A stretch of 44,538 bases of DNA from positions 1 through 44,538 of the forward strand of contig JAGXAC010000006.1 in NCBI GenBank assembly GCA_019075925.1, read 5' to 3'. The notes beneath the pieces were generated by a model. That model searched no databases, was not told where the DNA came from, and was given only the letters and a program-made list of their open reading frames with translations. This document shows positions 9,410 through 18,841 of the stretch, one piece after another (position 1 is the stretch's first letter; each line of letters begins with the position of its first letter). The position numbers and the translations under genes were made by a program. The DNA comes from Hyphomicrobiales bacterium (GTDB taxonomy: Bacteria; Pseudomonadota; Alphaproteobacteria; Rhizobiales; Xanthobacteraceae).

Positions 9410-9591
9410 GGTGGCATCCCCTTGTACCGTCAAATGAAATCGGTTGCGGAAAGAACATCCGCCGCCGTTGCACCCTGCGTCTATTTTTGGCAATGTCCGC
9501 CGCGATTTGCGCCGAACGCGTTTATGGCTCTCGGGGCATTTTCCTTCCGGGCCGGGTTGACCTCTGGCCCCCATCAACCGGGGTATTCTCC

Positions 9592-11718
9592 ATGACGACG
9601 TTGTGGCTCATTGTTTTGTGCGGCGTGCTCGCGATCCTCTACGCCATTTGGGCCACGAGTTCGGTGATGCGCGCCGATCCCGGCAGCGCAAAAATGCAGG
9701 AGATTTCCGCAGCCGTGCGCGAGGGGGCGCAGGCGTATTTGCGGCGGCAATACACCACCATCGCGATCGTCGGCGTGGTTATTTTTGTGATCGTCGGTTA
9801 CTTCCTCGGCTGGCTGGTGGGTATCGGTTTTGCCGTCGGCGCGATCCTGTCGGGTGCGGCGGGTTTCGTCGGCATGAACGTGTCGGTACGCGCCAACGTG
9901 CGCACCGCGCAAGCTGCGATCAAGTCGCTTGCCGCAGGGCTCGAACTCGCATTTCGCGCCGGCGCCATCACCGGCCTCTTGGTCGCCGGTTTGGCACTGC
10001 TCGGCGTGACGCTTTATTTCGGCTTCCTGGTCGGCACGCTGCATCTCGCGCCGAACGATCGCACCGTGGTCGATTCCATGGTGGCGTTAGGCTTCGGCGC
10101 GTCACTCATTTCGATCTTCGCACGTTTGGGCGGCGGCATTTTCACTAAAGGTGCCGACGTCGGCGGCGATCTTGTGGGCAAGGTTGAAGCCGGCATTCCG
10201 GAAGACGATCCGCGCAATCCGGCCACAATCGCCGACAACGTCGGCGACAATGTCGGCGACTGCGCCGGCATGGCCGCCGATTTGTTCGAGACCTATGCGG
10301 TGACCACCGTCGCCACGATGGTATTGGCAGTGATTTTTTTCAGCTCGGTCTCTACCGCGATGGTGATGAAGATGATGACCTATCCGCTTGCCATCGGCGG
10401 CATATGCATCATTGCCTCGATCATTGGCACATTCTTCGTGCGGCTCGGAGCCAGCCAATCGATCATGGGTGCCCTTTACAAGGGGATGATAGCGACCGCC
10501 GTTCTGTCGTTGATCGGGATCGCCGGCGTGACTCACTATCTCATCGGCTTTGGACCGCTGGCTGGCGTTACCTATTCTGGTGCCGAGTTGTTCTATTGCG
10601 GCATCGCCGGCCTGGTAGTGACCGCTCTCATCATCGTGATTACCGAGTATTACACCGGCACCAACTACCGTCCGGTTCACTCAATCGCTCTCGCGTCCGT
10701 CACCGGACACGGCACCAACGTTATTCAAGGCCTGGCGGTGTCGTTGGAAGCCACCGCGCTGCCGGCAATCGTCATTATCGCCGGTATTCTCGTCAGCTAT
10801 AACCTTGCCGGTTTGTTTGGCATTGCTATCGCCGTGACCACGATGCTGGCGCTCGCCGGTATCGTGGTTGCACTCGATGCTTTCGGGCCGGTCACCGATA
10901 ACGCCGGCGGCATCGCTGAAATGGCGGGCTTGCCGAAAGAGGTGCGCAAATCGACTGATGCGCTGGATGCCGTCGGTAACACCACCAAGGCGGTGACAAA
11001 GGGTTACGCCATCGGCTCGGCCGGGCTGGGCGCATTGGTGCTGTTCGCCGCCTACAATCAGGACCTGAAATTCTTCATCGCCGGCGCCGACAAGCACGCT
11101 TACTTCCAGGGCGTCATGCCGGACTTCTCGCTGGCCAATCCCTACGTCGTATGCGGGCTGCTGTTCGGAGGCTTGTTGCCGTATCTGTTCGGTGCCATGG
11201 GCATGACCGCGGTCGGCCGCGCCGCGTCCGCAATCGTCGAAGAGGTGCGCAGGCAATTTCGCGAGAAGCCCGGCATCATGCAGGGCAAGGAGAAGCCTGA
11301 TTACGGACGTGCCGTGGATCTGCTGACGCGTGCAGCAATCAAGGAGATGATCGTACCGTCGCTCTTGCCGGTGCTTTCTCCGATTGTCGCCTATTTCGTC
11401 GTCTATTTTATTGCCGGCGGTGGCCCGCAGGGAAAATCGGCGGCGTTCTCCGCCCTCGGCGCGATGTTGCTGGGCGTCATTGTGACCGGCTTGTTCGTCG
11501 CCATCTCAATGACCTCGGGCGGGGGCGCCTGGGACAACGCCAAGAAATATATCGAGGACGGTCACTACGGCGGGAAGGGATCCGACGCCCACAAAGCCGC
11601 GGTCACCGGCGATACTGTCGGCGATCCTTACAAGGACACGGCCGGCCCGGCGGTCAATCCGATGATCAAGATCACCAACATCGTCGCGTTGCTGCTGCTG
11701 GCCATTTTGGCGCGCTGA
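9592..11718 (+). CDS. hppA: K+-independent proton-translocating pyrophosphatase
   Basis: Membrane-bound H+-PPase that couples hydrolysis of pyrophosphate to proton export, giving energy back to the membrane and removing PPi from biosynthesis. The 708-residue protein has about sixteen hydrophobic helices. [13 protein letters not shown] (from residue 189) followed by the [18 protein letters not shown] block forms the Mg-PPi site. [16 protein letters not shown] puts Lys at 466 and Thr at 469; in this family Lys/Thr at these positions marks the K+-independent subclass, as in Rhodospirillum. The open frame runs back to 9373, but the ATG at 9592 gives the normal hydrophobic N-terminus ([19 protein letters not shown]). 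Confidence 0.96.
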   Translation: MTTLWLIVLCGVLAILYAIWATSSVMRADPGSAKMQEISAAVREGAQAYLRRQYTTIAIVGVVIFVIVGYFLGWLVGIGFAVGAILSGAAGFVGMNVSVRANVRTAQAAIKSLAAGLELAFRAGAITGLLVAGLALLGVTLYFGFLVGTLHLAPNDRTVVDSMVALGFGASLISIFARLGGGIFTKGADVGGDLVGKVEAGIPEDDPRNPATIADNVGDNVGDCAGMAADLFETYAVTTVATMVLAVIFFSSVSTAMVMKMMTYPLAIGGICIIASIIGTFFVRLGASQSIMGALYKGMIATAVLSLIGIAGVTHYLIGFGPLAGVTYSGAELFYCGIAGLVVTALIIVITEYYTGTNYRPVHSIALASVTGHGTNVIQGLAVSLEATALPAIVIIAGILVSYNLAGLFGIAIAVTTMLALAGIVVALDAFGPVTDNAGGIAEMAGLPKEVRKSTDALDAVGNTTKAVTKGYAIGSAGLGALVLFAAYNQDLKFFIAGADKHAYFQGVMPDFSLANPYVVCGLLFGGLLPYLFGAMGMTAVGRAASAIVEEVRRQFREKPGIMQGKEKPDYGRAVDLLTRAAIKEMIVPSLLPVLSPIVAYFVVYFIAGGGPQGKSAAFSALGAMLLGVIVTGLFVAISMTSGGGAWDNAKKYIEDGHYGGKGSDAHKAAVTGDTVGDPYKDTAGPAVNPMIKITNIVALLLLAILAR

Positions 11719-11783
11719 CGCTTCGCAACGACGTGGATCTTTCGGACGGCGTGCACGTTAGCGGATGTCGTCGCGCCGTCACG

Positions 11784-12266
11784 TCAGAACGGCATGCCAA
11801 CGCGAGCGTTCTGCATGGTGTAGAGCATTTGCTTGATGAAATTGACGTCCGAGCCGGCGGTTGGCGTCTTACGGGCGACGAAATCGAACACTTCGCCATC
11901 CTTCAAGCCGTAGGACGCAACGCGGTTCACACGACGATTCCGGTCGAAATAGATGGCGATGACGCGCTGGTCGGTGATTGTCGTCGGCAAGAATGAGGCC
12001 ACACGCTGTGCCTTTTGGGAGATGTAGTAGAACGCCTCGCCAGATACGGTGGCAACGGTCGACGGTGTGCCCAGCACGATCAGCACCTGCTCCTGCGACG
12101 CGCCGAGCCGAATTTGCTCAAGCGCCCCGTCCGGCAGGACGTAGCCGCGCTGGAACGTCTCGCCGAAAAAGCATCCGCCGAGCGGTAGCGTGAGGAATGC
12201 CGCCAACGCCACGACCGCTGCGTTCTTTCCCCGGCTGTGCACCGTACCCCACCCCATTTTCGGCAA
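11784..12266 (-). CDS. bamE: Outer membrane assembly lipoprotein BamE
   Basis: BamE (SmpA/OmlA family) is a lipoprotein subunit of the BAM complex. The protein has an N-terminal signal with the lipobox PLGGC, then a SmpA/OmlA domain: GYVLPDGALEQIRLGASQEQVLIVLGTPS and AFYYISQKAQRVASF. A C-terminal tail of about 30 residues follows the domain. The 160-residue form starts with TTG at 12266, which has GGAGA eight bases upstream. An ATG at 12257 would give 157 residues with a poorer ribosome site; the mature lipoprotein is the same either way. It is transcribed divergently from the cytochrome chaperone gene and convergently with hppA. Confidence 0.9.
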   Translation of the reverse strand: MPKMGWGTVHSRGKNAAVVALAAFLTLPLGGCFFGETFQRGYVLPDGALEQIRLGASQEQVLIVLGTPSTVATVSGEAFYYISQKAQRVASFLPTTITDQRVIAIYFDRNRRVNRVASYGLKDGEVFDFVARKTPTAGSDVNFIKQMLYTMQNARVGMPF

Positions 12267-12376
12267 TCCACTTGTCTCCAGGAGAGACGCCTGCCGTACC
12301 CCCGAAAGGTTAAAATGGCAATTCGCTATAGCGCGGCGCGATCGATGAAACAGCTTTGAAGAAATGAGCTATCTCT

Positions 12377-12952
12377 ATGATCTTGGCGGCTTTTCGACGT
12401 TCTCACCACCATCGCAGCATCCCCGCTTTGTATGGCGCTATCGTGGCGCAAGCCCGCTTGCCGGCCTTCTATCGGGCCTATGCAGTTCCGGACACCGTAG
12501 AAGGCCGTTTTGAATTAATTGTACTGCATCTCGTGCTGGTGTTGTTGCGGTTGAACAGCGAGAATGGCGGCGCAGGCGGAGCCAAGCCCAGCCGTGTCGC
12601 CGGACAACGTTTATTTGACGCCTTCTGCCGCGACCTTGATCACAACCTGCGCGAAATGGGGACCGGCGACTTGGCCGTGCCGCGCGAAATGCGGCGTTTT
12701 GGCGAGGCCTTTTACGCCCGCCAGGCCGCATACGGGGCGGCCCTTGCCGCGGCGAGCGAGGCGGAGCTTGAGAACGCTTTGGCACGCAATATCTTTGGCG
12801 TGGTCGGCATCGATGACAATGTGGCGCGACTTGCGCGCTATGTCCGCGCGGTGGCGGCGGAACTGGAAATCCTAGACCTGGACGACCTCGTCGCCGGCGG
12901 CGCCACTTTTCCCAATCCGGAGGCTTTCGCCCATGCCAGAAAATCAAACTGA
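12377..12952 (+). CDS. Ubiquinol-cytochrome c chaperone (CBP3 family)
   Basis: A 191-residue protein of the CBP3/ubiquinol-cytochrome c chaperone family, needed in mitochondria and alphaproteobacteria for assembly of the cytochrome bc1 complex. Visible family features: IPALYGAIVAQARLPAFYRAYAVPDTVEGRFELIVLHLVLVLLRL near the N-terminus, GQRLFDAFCRDLDHNLREMGTGDLAVPREMRRFGEAFYARQAAY in the middle. The C-terminal part (RLARYVRAVAAELEILDLDDLVAGG) is helical. Its 3' end overlaps the next gene by 20 bases, which indicates coupled translation. No bc1 structural genes are nearby. Confidence 0.87.
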   Translation: MILAAFRRSHHHRSIPALYGAIVAQARLPAFYRAYAVPDTVEGRFELIVLHLVLVLLRLNSENGGAGGAKPSRVAGQRLFDAFCRDLDHNLREMGTGDLAVPREMRRFGEAFYARQAAYGAALAAASEAELENALARNIFGVVGIDDNVARLARYVRAVAAELEILDLDDLVAGGATFPNPEAFAHARKSN

Positions 12953-13490
12953 TAGGGCAGCGCCAGCACCGGCACCGTGGCACGTCCCGGTCGCGGTTGA
13001 AGATGTCGCCGAAGCTGGCAAGCACTTCGATCTGGTTGCTGATGCAAAGACGCGTGCCGCCCTGGCGCGCCTCGCCGGCCTGCGCGAATTGCCACGGCTT
13101 CGGGCGACCTTCGATGTCTCGCGCTACGGCGCCAGCGGCCTGCGCGTCGTGGGCCGCGTGTCGGCAACGGTCGGCCAATTCTGCGTGGTGACGCTCGAAC
13201 CGCTTGTCAGCGAAATCGATGAAGAGGTCCAGCTTTTGTTCGCGCCACCAGCGGTCACGAGCAACGGCGGCGAAGATGCCGCGGCGAAAGCGAATGACGA
13301 CAACCCCGAGCCGTTGAGCGGCGGCTTGATCGACCTTGGCACGGTGGCCACTGAATTTCTGATTCTCGGGATCGATCCCTATCCGCGCAAACCGGGCGCG
13401 GTATTCGAGCCCCCAAAACAAGCCACGCCGGATCAGAGTCCGTTTGCCCCTCTCGCCGCCCTCAAGCAGCACGGCGACGGCCGCCGCTGA
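12933..13490 (+). CDS. yceD: YceD family (DUF177) protein
   Basis: A 185-residue DUF177/YceD-family protein. In other bacteria the family is linked to 23S rRNA metabolism and often sits next to rpmF or plsX, as here. The N-terminal half holds PWHVPVAVEDVAEAGKHFDLVAD; the core GRVSATVGQFCVVTLEPLVSEIDEEVQLLFAP contains the single conserved Cys and the acidic patch of the family. The C-terminus PGAVFEPP...SPFAPLAALK is also typical. It overlaps the upstream chaperone gene by 20 bases. A 131-base gap with a palindromic element separates it from plsX. Confidence 0.85.
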   Translation: MPENQTDRAAPAPAPWHVPVAVEDVAEAGKHFDLVADAKTRAALARLAGLRELPRLRATFDVSRYGASGLRVVGRVSATVGQFCVVTLEPLVSEIDEEVQLLFAPPAVTSNGGEDAAAKANDDNPEPLSGGLIDLGTVATEFLILGIDPYPRKPGAVFEPPKQATPDQSPFAPLAALKQHGDGRR

Positions 13491-13570
13491 TGGCAGTTGT
13501 TTCCAGGCACCGAACCGCTATTCTCGCAGGTGGTCTCGTCACCATCATGCGCGAACAAGAAAATGCGCCG

Positions 13571-13600
13571 CATGATCCGGCCGGTTTGAACCGGATCATG
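13571..13600. repeat. Intergenic palindrome resembling a rhizobial repeat
   Basis: A perfect 10-base inverted repeat, CATGATCCGG at 13571-13580 and CCGGATCATG at 13591-13600, encloses a 10-base loop. The inner part CCGGTTTGAACCGG (13581-13594) is itself nearly palindromic, so a second pairing with a bulged CCGG is possible. From memory, many Bradyrhizobium-related genomes carry dispersed palindromes beginning and ending in (G)CATGATC...GATCATG(C) with an ACCGG core; this looks like a short version. It lies in the yceD-plsX spacer and has no T-run, so it is not a standard terminator. Confidence 0.6.
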
Positions 13601-13621
13601 GACTAGGATCGCAGGCGATCG

Positions 13622-14677
13622 ATGTCGCAAATGGTCCGCATTGCCGTCGACGCGATGGGGGGAGATCACGGCCCAGCCGTGGCTGTCGCCGGTGCGGAGC
13701 TGGCGTTGGCGCGGCACCCGCACAGCCAGTTTGCTTTTTTCGGCGATTCGGCCGCGATCGCGCCGCTTGTCGCGCAGCGGCCGGCGCTGCAATCCGCGTC
13801 GCGTCTGGTTCATGCCGAAATTTCCGTACGCATGGAGGACAAGCCGAGCCGGGCTTTGCGCTATGGACGCCGTAAATCGTCAATGTGGCTCGCCATCGAA
13901 GCCGTAAAGAACAATGACGCCGACGTTGTCGTGTCGGCCGGCAACACCGGCGCGCTGATGGCAATGTCGAAATTCGAGCTCAAGACTTTGGCGGGCATCG
14001 AACGTCCCGCCATCGCCGCACTCTGGCCGACGCTGCGCGGAGAATCGGTCGTACTCGACGTCGGTGCTTCGATCGGAGCTGATGCCGAACATCTCGTCGA
14101 CCTTGCCGCGATGGGCACGGCGACTGCACGCATTCTGTTGGGCATAGCGCGACCCACCGTCGGGTTGCTCAATATCGGCGTCGAAGAGGTCAAGGGTCTT
14201 GAGCCGGTGCGCGAAGCCGGCCGCATATTACGCGAACGCATGCAGCAGGACATGGAATACATCGGTTTCGTCGAGGGTGACGATATCGGCGCCGGCAAAG
14301 CCGATGTCATTGTCACCGAAGGATTTGCCGGCAATATTGCGCTCAAGACCGCCGAAGGGACTGCGCGCCAGATCGGCGAGTATCTTCGCGATGCCATGAC
14401 TCGCTCGCTCGGCGCACGGATCGGGTACCTGTTCGCCCGGCCTGCATTCCGGCAATTGCGTGAGCGGCTCGATCCGCGCCGGCTTAATGGCGGTGTTTTC
14501 CTCGGGCTCAATGGTATCGTCATCAAAAGCCACGGCGGCACCGATGCCGAGGGTTTCGCCGCCGCCATCGCGCTTGGCTACAGTGTGGTTCGCGACGAAT
14601 TACTGGCCAAGATTACCGCGGCGCTGGTACGGCCGGGACGGGAGCCGCTGCGCGCGCTAGGCGGAGCCGCCTCATGA
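13622..14677 (+). CDS. plsX: Phosphate acyltransferase PlsX
   Basis: PlsX converts acyl-ACP and phosphate to acyl-phosphate, the donor used by PlsY to start phospholipid synthesis. The 351-residue protein is of normal length. The N-terminal signature [13 protein letters not shown] is clear, followed by [96 protein letters not shown] and the C-terminal [21 protein letters not shown]. It overlaps fabH as ATGA, coupling the two enzymes that draw on acyl-ACP and acetyl-CoA pools at the beginning of lipid synthesis. Confidence 0.96.
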   Translation: MSQMVRIAVDAMGGDHGPAVAVAGAELALARHPHSQFAFFGDSAAIAPLVAQRPALQSASRLVHAEISVRMEDKPSRALRYGRRKSSMWLAIEAVKNNDADVVVSAGNTGALMAMSKFELKTLAGIERPAIAALWPTLRGESVVLDVGASIGADAEHLVDLAAMGTATARILLGIARPTVGLLNIGVEEVKGLEPVREAGRILRERMQQDMEYIGFVEGDDIGAGKADVIVTEGFAGNIALKTAEGTARQIGEYLRDAMTRSLGARIGYLFARPAFRQLRERLDPRRLNGGVFLGLNGIVIKSHGGTDAEGFAAAIALGYSVVRDELLAKITAALVRPGREPLRALGGAAS

Positions 14678-15651
14678 AGGTCCGCCGCTCAGTGGCGCTT
14701 GGCTGCGGCAGCTACTTGCCGAACCTGGTGCTGACCAACGCTGAACTCGCACGCAAGGTCGACACGTCCGACGAATGGATCGTGCAACGTACCGGCATTC
14801 ACGAACGCCGCATTGCCGCGCGCAACGAAACCACCGGGACGATGGCTGCTCAGGCGGCGCGCGCCGCGCTTGCGCATGCGCGCGTCGACGCTCAGACCAT
14901 CGACTTGATCGTGCTCGCCACCTCGACGCCGGACAACACCTTTCCGGCAACCGCTGTTTCGGTGCAGGCCGATCTTGGGATCAATCACGGCGCTGCCTTT
15001 GACGTGCAGGCAGTGTGCTCCGGTTTTGTGTATGCGCTCGCGACCGCCGATGGATTGCTCAGGTCGGGGGCTTTCAACCGCGCATTGGTCATTGGCTCGG
15101 AAACGTTTTCGCGGCTGCTTGACTGGACCGACCGGACCACCTGCGTGCTGTTCGGCGATGGCGCGGGCGCGGTCGTGCTAGAGGCGCAGGAACTCGAGGA
15201 AAACCGCGGGGACCGCGGCCTCCTCACGGTGCGATTACGCTCCGACGGCCGTCATAAATCCAAGCTCTACGTGGACGGCGGACCGTCCTCGACGGGGACG
15301 GTCGGGCATCTGCGTATGGAAGGCCGCGAGGTGTTCAAGCATGCCGTAGCCATGATCACCGACGTGGTCGAGGATGCGTTCAAGGCTACCGGCAAGACGG
15401 TAGCCGATGTCGATTGGTTCATTCCACACCAGGCCAACAAGCGGATTATCGACGGTTCGGCGCGCAAACTCGGCATTCCGGCGAACAAGATCGTGATTAC
15501 GGTCGACCGTCACGGCAACACCTCGGCGGCCTCGATTCCGCTGGCCTTGACCGACGCCGTCACCGACCGCCGCATCAAGCGCGGCGATCTGCTGCTCCTG
15601 GAGGCGATGGGCGGTGGGTTTACCTGGGCTGCGGCCCTGCTCCGGTGGTGA
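14674..15651 (+). CDS. fabH: 3-oxoacyl-ACP synthase III FabH
   Basis: FabH condenses an acyl-CoA primer (usually acetyl-CoA) with malonyl-ACP and so begins fatty-acid synthesis. The 325-residue protein has the complete triad Cys115 (VQAVCSG), His252 (IPHQANKRI) and Asn282 (HGNTSAA), together with [17 protein letters not shown] near the N-terminus and GGGFTWAA at the C-terminus. The length and lack of insertions match canonical FabH, and the plsX-fabH-ihfA order is standard for alphaproteobacteria. This is therefore the housekeeping enzyme of the two KAS III genes in the window. Confidence 0.95.
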   Translation: MKVRRSVALGCGSYLPNLVLTNAELARKVDTSDEWIVQRTGIHERRIAARNETTGTMAAQAARAALAHARVDAQTIDLIVLATSTPDNTFPATAVSVQADLGINHGAAFDVQAVCSGFVYALATADGLLRSGAFNRALVIGSETFSRLLDWTDRTTCVLFGDGAGAVVLEAQELEENRGDRGLLTVRLRSDGRHKSKLYVDGGPSSTGTVGHLRMEGREVFKHAVAMITDVVEDAFKATGKTVADVDWFIPHQANKRIIDGSARKLGIPANKIVITVDRHGNTSAASIPLALTDAVTDRRIKRGDLLLLEAMGGGFTWAAALLRW

Positions 15652-15671
15652 AAAACCGCCCCTGCAGGGCG

Positions 15672-15700
15672 TTGACCGCTTGGCGAGAACTCAATATCGT
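15672..15700 (+). promoter_or_regulatory. Candidate sigma-70 type promoter for ihfA
   Basis: TTGACC (15672-15677) and TATCGT (15695-15700) are separated by 17 bases, about 60 bases before the ihfA start. Matches to the consensus hexamers are five and four of six. If used, ihfA and the following regulator gene can be transcribed independently of plsX-fabH. This is a sequence match only. Confidence 0.4.
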
Positions 15701-15759
15701 TGATAATTCAGTGCGATACGATGGTCGATGCTGATCGAGCGCCGAGAGCGGGGCTGGCG

Positions 15760-16080
15760 ATGACGAGAAAGACGATCACGCGGGCAGATTTGTGTGTTGC
15801 GGTCTATCAGAAAGTCGGCCTTTCACGCACCGAATCGGCCACGCTGGTCGAGTTGGTTCTCAAGGAAATTACCGATTGCCTGGAACGCGGCGAAACCGTG
15901 AAACTGTCGTCTTTTGGCTCATTTGTCGTCCGCAAAAAGGGCCAGCGTATCGGCCGTAATCCGAAGACCGGCAAGGAAGTACCGATCTCACCGCGCCGCG
16001 TTATGGTGTTCAAGCCGTCCGCCATCCTCAAGCAGCGGATCAATTCGCTGGACGGCGGCAACGAAGACCTCGATTCGTAA
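15760..16080 (+). CDS. ihfA: Integration host factor subunit alpha
   Basis: IhfA pairs with IhfB to form a DNA-bending nucleoid protein. The 106-residue protein begins [22 protein letters not shown] and contains [43 protein letters not shown], including the GRNPKTG signature and the Pro of the DNA-intercalating arm. The frame is open back to 15700, but the ATG at 15760 gives the standard family N-terminus. IHF is also a known partner of sigma-54 promoters such as the one proposed for glnB in this window. A MerR-type gene follows 16 bases later, the normal order in Hyphomicrobiales. Confidence 0.95.
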   Translation: MTRKTITRADLCVAVYQKVGLSRTESATLVELVLKEITDCLERGETVKLSSFGSFVVRKKGQRIGRNPKTGKEVPISPRRVMVFKPSAILKQRINSLDGGNEDLDS

Positions 16081-16096
16081 CCGCGGGATTTTGGCC

Positions 16097-16645
16097 TTGG
16101 ACAAGGCACCCGATGCGTTCCGCACGATCAGCGAAGTTGCCGAGGAGATCAACGTTCCTCAGCACGTCCTGCGATTTTGGGAGAGTCGGTTCACGCAAAT
16201 CCAACCGCTCAAGCGCGGCGGCGGACGGCGCTATTACCGTCCCGACGACGTCGACCTCCTGCGGGGCGTACGCCATCTGCTATACGGCGAGGGTTATACC
16301 ATCCGTGGCGTGCAGCGCATTTTGCGCGAGGAGGGGCTTGCCTTCGTTCAATCGGTCTGGCGCCCCGGTGCAGAGCCTCCGCCGCCCGATATCGAACAGG
16401 TCGGTGCTGATGCGCGCGCGGAAGCCGTATCTCGCGCCGAACCGGAACCCTCATTTTTTGCGCGTTCGCCGGAGGTCGCGGATCCGGCCGGCGAACGGCG
16501 GGAGCCGAGCATCGTTCCGCCTGCCCTGCGCGCCGGTCTCGGCGTCGAAGAGCGTCGCAAATTGCAAGGCGCTCTCGACGAACTGAACGTCTGCCGCAAC
16601 CTGATCCAAGCAGCGCTCGCCGAGGCGTCGGGCTCGCAGGATTAG
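16097..16645 (+). CDS. MerR family transcriptional regulator
   Basis: A 182-residue protein with an N-terminal MerR-type helix-turn-helix: [33 protein letters not shown], the wing [15 protein letters not shown], then [14 protein letters not shown] long Pro/Ala/Glu-rich linker (about residues 95-145) leads to a short helical C-terminus ([28 protein letters not shown]). This form, with no metal-binding Cys motif, regularly follows ihfA in alphaproteobacteria; its target is unknown. I chose the TTG at 16097, which gives the family start [10 protein letters not shown]; another TTG lies two codons upstream and no ATG fits. Ligand and targets cannot be inferred. Confidence 0.85.
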   Translation: MDKAPDAFRTISEVAEEINVPQHVLRFWESRFTQIQPLKRGGGRRYYRPDDVDLLRGVRHLLYGEGYTIRGVQRILREEGLAFVQSVWRPGAEPPPPDIEQVGADARAEAVSRAEPEPSFFARSPEVADPAGERREPSIVPPALRAGLGVEERRKLQGALDELNVCRNLIQAALAEASGSQD

Positions 16646-16679
16646 CCTGCCGGTTGGCCTTGGCGCGCGTTGCGCAGCT

Positions 16680-16889
16680 TCAAATGTGATGTGGGACTTT
16701 GTTGCCCGGCTTTTGGTGACGGATGATGCGTTTGGTGTGCACCGCCACGCAGCCATGCCCGCCGCAGATCGACACGACTTGCTGGATCAAAGTGCCATGC
16801 ACCGGCGGCACCATGGTCATTGCCGCGGCACAATGAACCGACAGTGCGGTGAAGAGGATGGCGGCGAGTCCCGCAAATAGAGCGCGCAT
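16680..16889 (-). CDS. Small secreted peptide, function unknown
   Basis: A 69-residue protein of unknown function. It opens with a clear signal peptide (MRALFAGLAAILFTALS...AAA), predicting a mature peptide of about 46 residues with the Cys pair CGGHGC and a basic, His-rich tail (KRIIRHQKPGNKVPHHI). A strong ribosome site, GAGGGAGA, ends three bases before the ATG, which supports that it is real. It is a monocistronic gene between the convergent MerR gene and the tRNA-Pro gene. It could be a periplasmic metal-binding or disulfide-bonded peptide, but that is speculation from composition. Confidence 0.6.
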   Translation of the reverse strand: MRALFAGLAAILFTALSVHCAAAMTMVPPVHGTLIQQVVSICGGHGCVAVHTKRIIRHQKPGNKVPHHI

Positions 16890-16981
16890 TGATCTCCCTC
16901 GAACGAATCAGAGAGATCATCATAGCGGATTTCGCGCTCCGCCTTTGCCGGCAACGGCACAGATAGAAGGGAGTGAGGGGA

Positions 16982-17059
16982 TGGTCGGAGCGGCGAGATT
17001 CGAACTCGCGACCCCCAGTCCCCCAGACTGGTGCGCTAACCGGGCTGCGCTACGCTCCG
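16982..17059 (-). tRNA. tRNA-Pro (anticodon GGG)
   Basis: Read on the minus strand, a complete cloverleaf is visible. The acceptor stem is CGGAGCG/CGCTCCG with discriminator A and an encoded CCA. The D arm contains AGCCCGGTTAGCG. The anticodon arm is CCAGT-CTGGGGG-ACTGG, giving anticodon GGG for proline, and the T arm contains GTTCGAATC. There is no intron. It is a free-standing tRNA gene; no integrase or repeated 3' end that would mark an integration site is seen next to it. Confidence 0.95.
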
Positions 17060-17182
17060 CCGATGCAGGCGGACTATAGTCAGCGCTCAAACGGGGCGCA
17101 ACCAGCGCTCGCCCATCGACGTTGCAACGCGTAAAATGACTTATCGACGATTGGCAGCGCACGCACGAGCGAGCCCGACACG

Positions 17183-17536
17183 GTGAAGCGGATCTATAAT
17201 GCGACGCTGAATTCGATCCGCGGACTGCGCTATGGCGCGGCCCACGAAGCGTCGATCCGCGAGGAGGTGATCCTGGTCGCGGTCGGGCTTGCGCTCGGGA
17301 CGGTGATCGCGCCGAGCGTCGGTTGGTACGTGCTCCTGGTCGGTTCGCTGCTGGTGCTGCTCGGCATCGAATGTCTCAACACCGCGATCGAAAGACTGGC
17401 CGACCACGTGGCCCCCGACCACCACGTCGACATCTTGCGGGTCAAGGATTACGGATCGGCCGCGGTATTTTGCGGAATATGCCTTGCCGGATTGACTTGG
17501 CTTGCTGCGTTGGTCGTCCGCTTGGGGCTGATCTGA
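17183..17536 (+). CDS. dgkA: Diacylglycerol kinase DgkA
   Basis: Small prokaryotic diacylglycerol kinase of the inner membrane, which recycles diacylglycerol released by envelope biosynthesis into phosphatidic acid. The 117-residue protein has three transmembrane helices. NSIRGLRYGAAHEASIREE is the N-terminal amphipathic and catalytic region, ECLNTAIERLADH carries the Glu/Asn/Glu of the active site, and KDYGSAAV begins the last helix. The start is a GTG at 17183; the frame has no ATG before the first conserved residues. It lies at the edge of the exopolysaccharide genes and is convergent with the O-antigen ligase gene. Confidence 0.93.
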   Translation: MKRIYNATLNSIRGLRYGAAHEASIREEVILVAVGLALGTVIAPSVGWYVLLVGSLLVLLGIECLNTAIERLADHVAPDHHVDILRVKDYGSAAVFCGICLAGLTWLAALVVRLGLI

Positions 17537-17560
17537 AACGAGCGCGGCTGCGAGAAGCCG

Positions 17561-18841
17561 TTATGCCGCGTTCGCCCGCGTGGCATCGTAGCTTGACGCC
17601 CGCCATTCCTGACGGCGGCGAAGATTGATCGTCGCCGCCGTCAAGCCCCAAATCATACCGAGCAGCAGGAAGAAATGGCGCCAGTGGTCGGTATCGACGA
17701 TCAATCCCTCAAGTGCTTCGCCGACAAAGGCGGCGTATGCGGCAATCAGATAATATTGCCATGGCGTGCGCAGCAAAGCAGCGCGCAATCCGATTGCCAG
17801 GGTAACGAGCACGAAGGTCAGGTAGGCGATGCCGCCAAGCCAGCCATACACAAGGAACCCCTGCATATAGACGTCGTGTTGCTGGGTACCAAACAACCGG
17901 CTGAATTCGAACGGCCCGAGCCCGTTGGGGTGATCAAGGATGACGCTGAGTGCGAGTTTCTGCTCCCAGAAGCGGCCGCCGGGTCCAACGTCGTAAGGTT
18001 GAATGGTTTTGGCCCGTTCCAGAAACAGGTCATGCACCGAAGGAATGGAGATCGCCAGCACGAACAGCAAAGCGACAGCGACTACCGCCCCGATGGAAAA
18101 CAGCATGACGCGGCCGCGCATGCGCCGGTTCGGTGCGGCGACGATCAGCAACAGCACGGCAGTGACCGCAGAGACCACGAAATGCCCCCAGGCGCCGCGC
18201 GAGAAACTCAAAAACAACCCGCCCAGGAGAAAGACCGAGATCGCCATGGCGAGGGGCCGCACGCTTCGCGTCATCAGTTCGATCATCAGCAATAGCAGGG
18301 GAAATATCAGGAACGGCGCGTAGACGTTCGGGTCCTTGAAGGTCGCACTGACGCGGTCGTGATCGAGGAAGACATCGGAGTGCGGCAACAGGTGGAAGAA
18401 GCCGATGTAGCCGGCGGCGGTCGCCACCAGCGCCGCAACCAGATAGCCGCGTCGCACGATCGAAAGCCTTATCAGGTCGCCGTCGCAAAACAGCGCGGCG
18501 AACATGATGGCGGCCAGCGCCAGGTAGAAAGAGGTTGCGGCATATTGCAGGTTCTGTTGCTGGTCACTCACCTGGATCAGCGAAAAGCAGCCGCCCACCA
18601 GCCAGACCGCAAGCAATATCACCAACGGAACCAATTTGCGGTCAAACCGGACGCGTGCGCCGACGCTGACGGCGAGTAGCACGATCATCAGCACATCGTG
18701 AGGCGACGGCTCGACGAAGGCGATTGAGCTTAGCAGGACCGTGACGAACAGGACGAAATTGAGAAATCGCTGCGGTAGCGGCCGCGTGAAGGCGAGCGGC
18801 TCACCACCGACTGCAACCACGCTGCGGGCGGCCCGGCTCAA
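17561..18841 (-). CDS. O-antigen ligase / EPS polymerase family membrane protein
   Basis: A 426-residue polytopic membrane protein with about eleven hydrophobic segments and a large periplasmic-type loop in the C-terminal half: RAKTIQPYDVGPGGRFWEQKLALSVILDHPNGLGPFEF, then QHDVYMQGFLVYGWLGG. This arrangement, with Arg/His residues in the loop, fits the WaaL/Wzy-like O-antigen ligase superfamily, which transfers or polymerises undecaprenyl-linked sugars. Ligase and polymerase cannot be told apart here. The frame is open to 18913, but I chose TTG at 18841: it overlaps the stop of the upstream glycosyltransferase gene (TTGA) and GGAG lies eight bases before it. A GTG at 18820 is the alternative. 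Confidence 0.82.
   Translation of the reverse strand: MSRAARSVVAVGGEPLAFTRPLPQRFLNFVLFVTVLLSSIAFVEPSPHDVLMIVLLAVSVGARVRFDRKLVPLVILLAVWLVGGCFSLIQVSDQQQNLQYAATSFYLALAAIMFAALFCDGDLIRLSIVRRGYLVAALVATAAGYIGFFHLLPHSDVFLDHDRVSATFKDPNVYAPFLIFPLLLLMIELMTRSVRPLAMAISVFLLGGLFLSFSRGAWGHFVVSAVTAVLLLIVAAPNRRMRGRVMLFSIGAVVAVALLFVLAISIPSVHDLFLERAKTIQPYDVGPGGRFWEQKLALSVILDHPNGLGPFEFSRLFGTQQHDVYMQGFLVYGWLGGIAYLTFVLVTLAIGLRAALLRTPWQYYLIAAYAAFVGEALEGLIVDTDHWRHFFLLLGMIWGLTAATINLRRRQEWRASSYDATRANAA

Noticed and set aside
16982-17059. tRNA-Pro as an integration site for a mobile element
   Set aside because: No integrase gene, no repeated tRNA 3' end and no change in base composition are seen nearby; the EPS genes look native in codon use.
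17136-17186. 16-codon leader peptide whose stop overlaps the dgkA GTG start
   Set aside because: Coupling by GTGA overlap is possible, but there is no ribosome site and the peptide is not informative; chance is likely.
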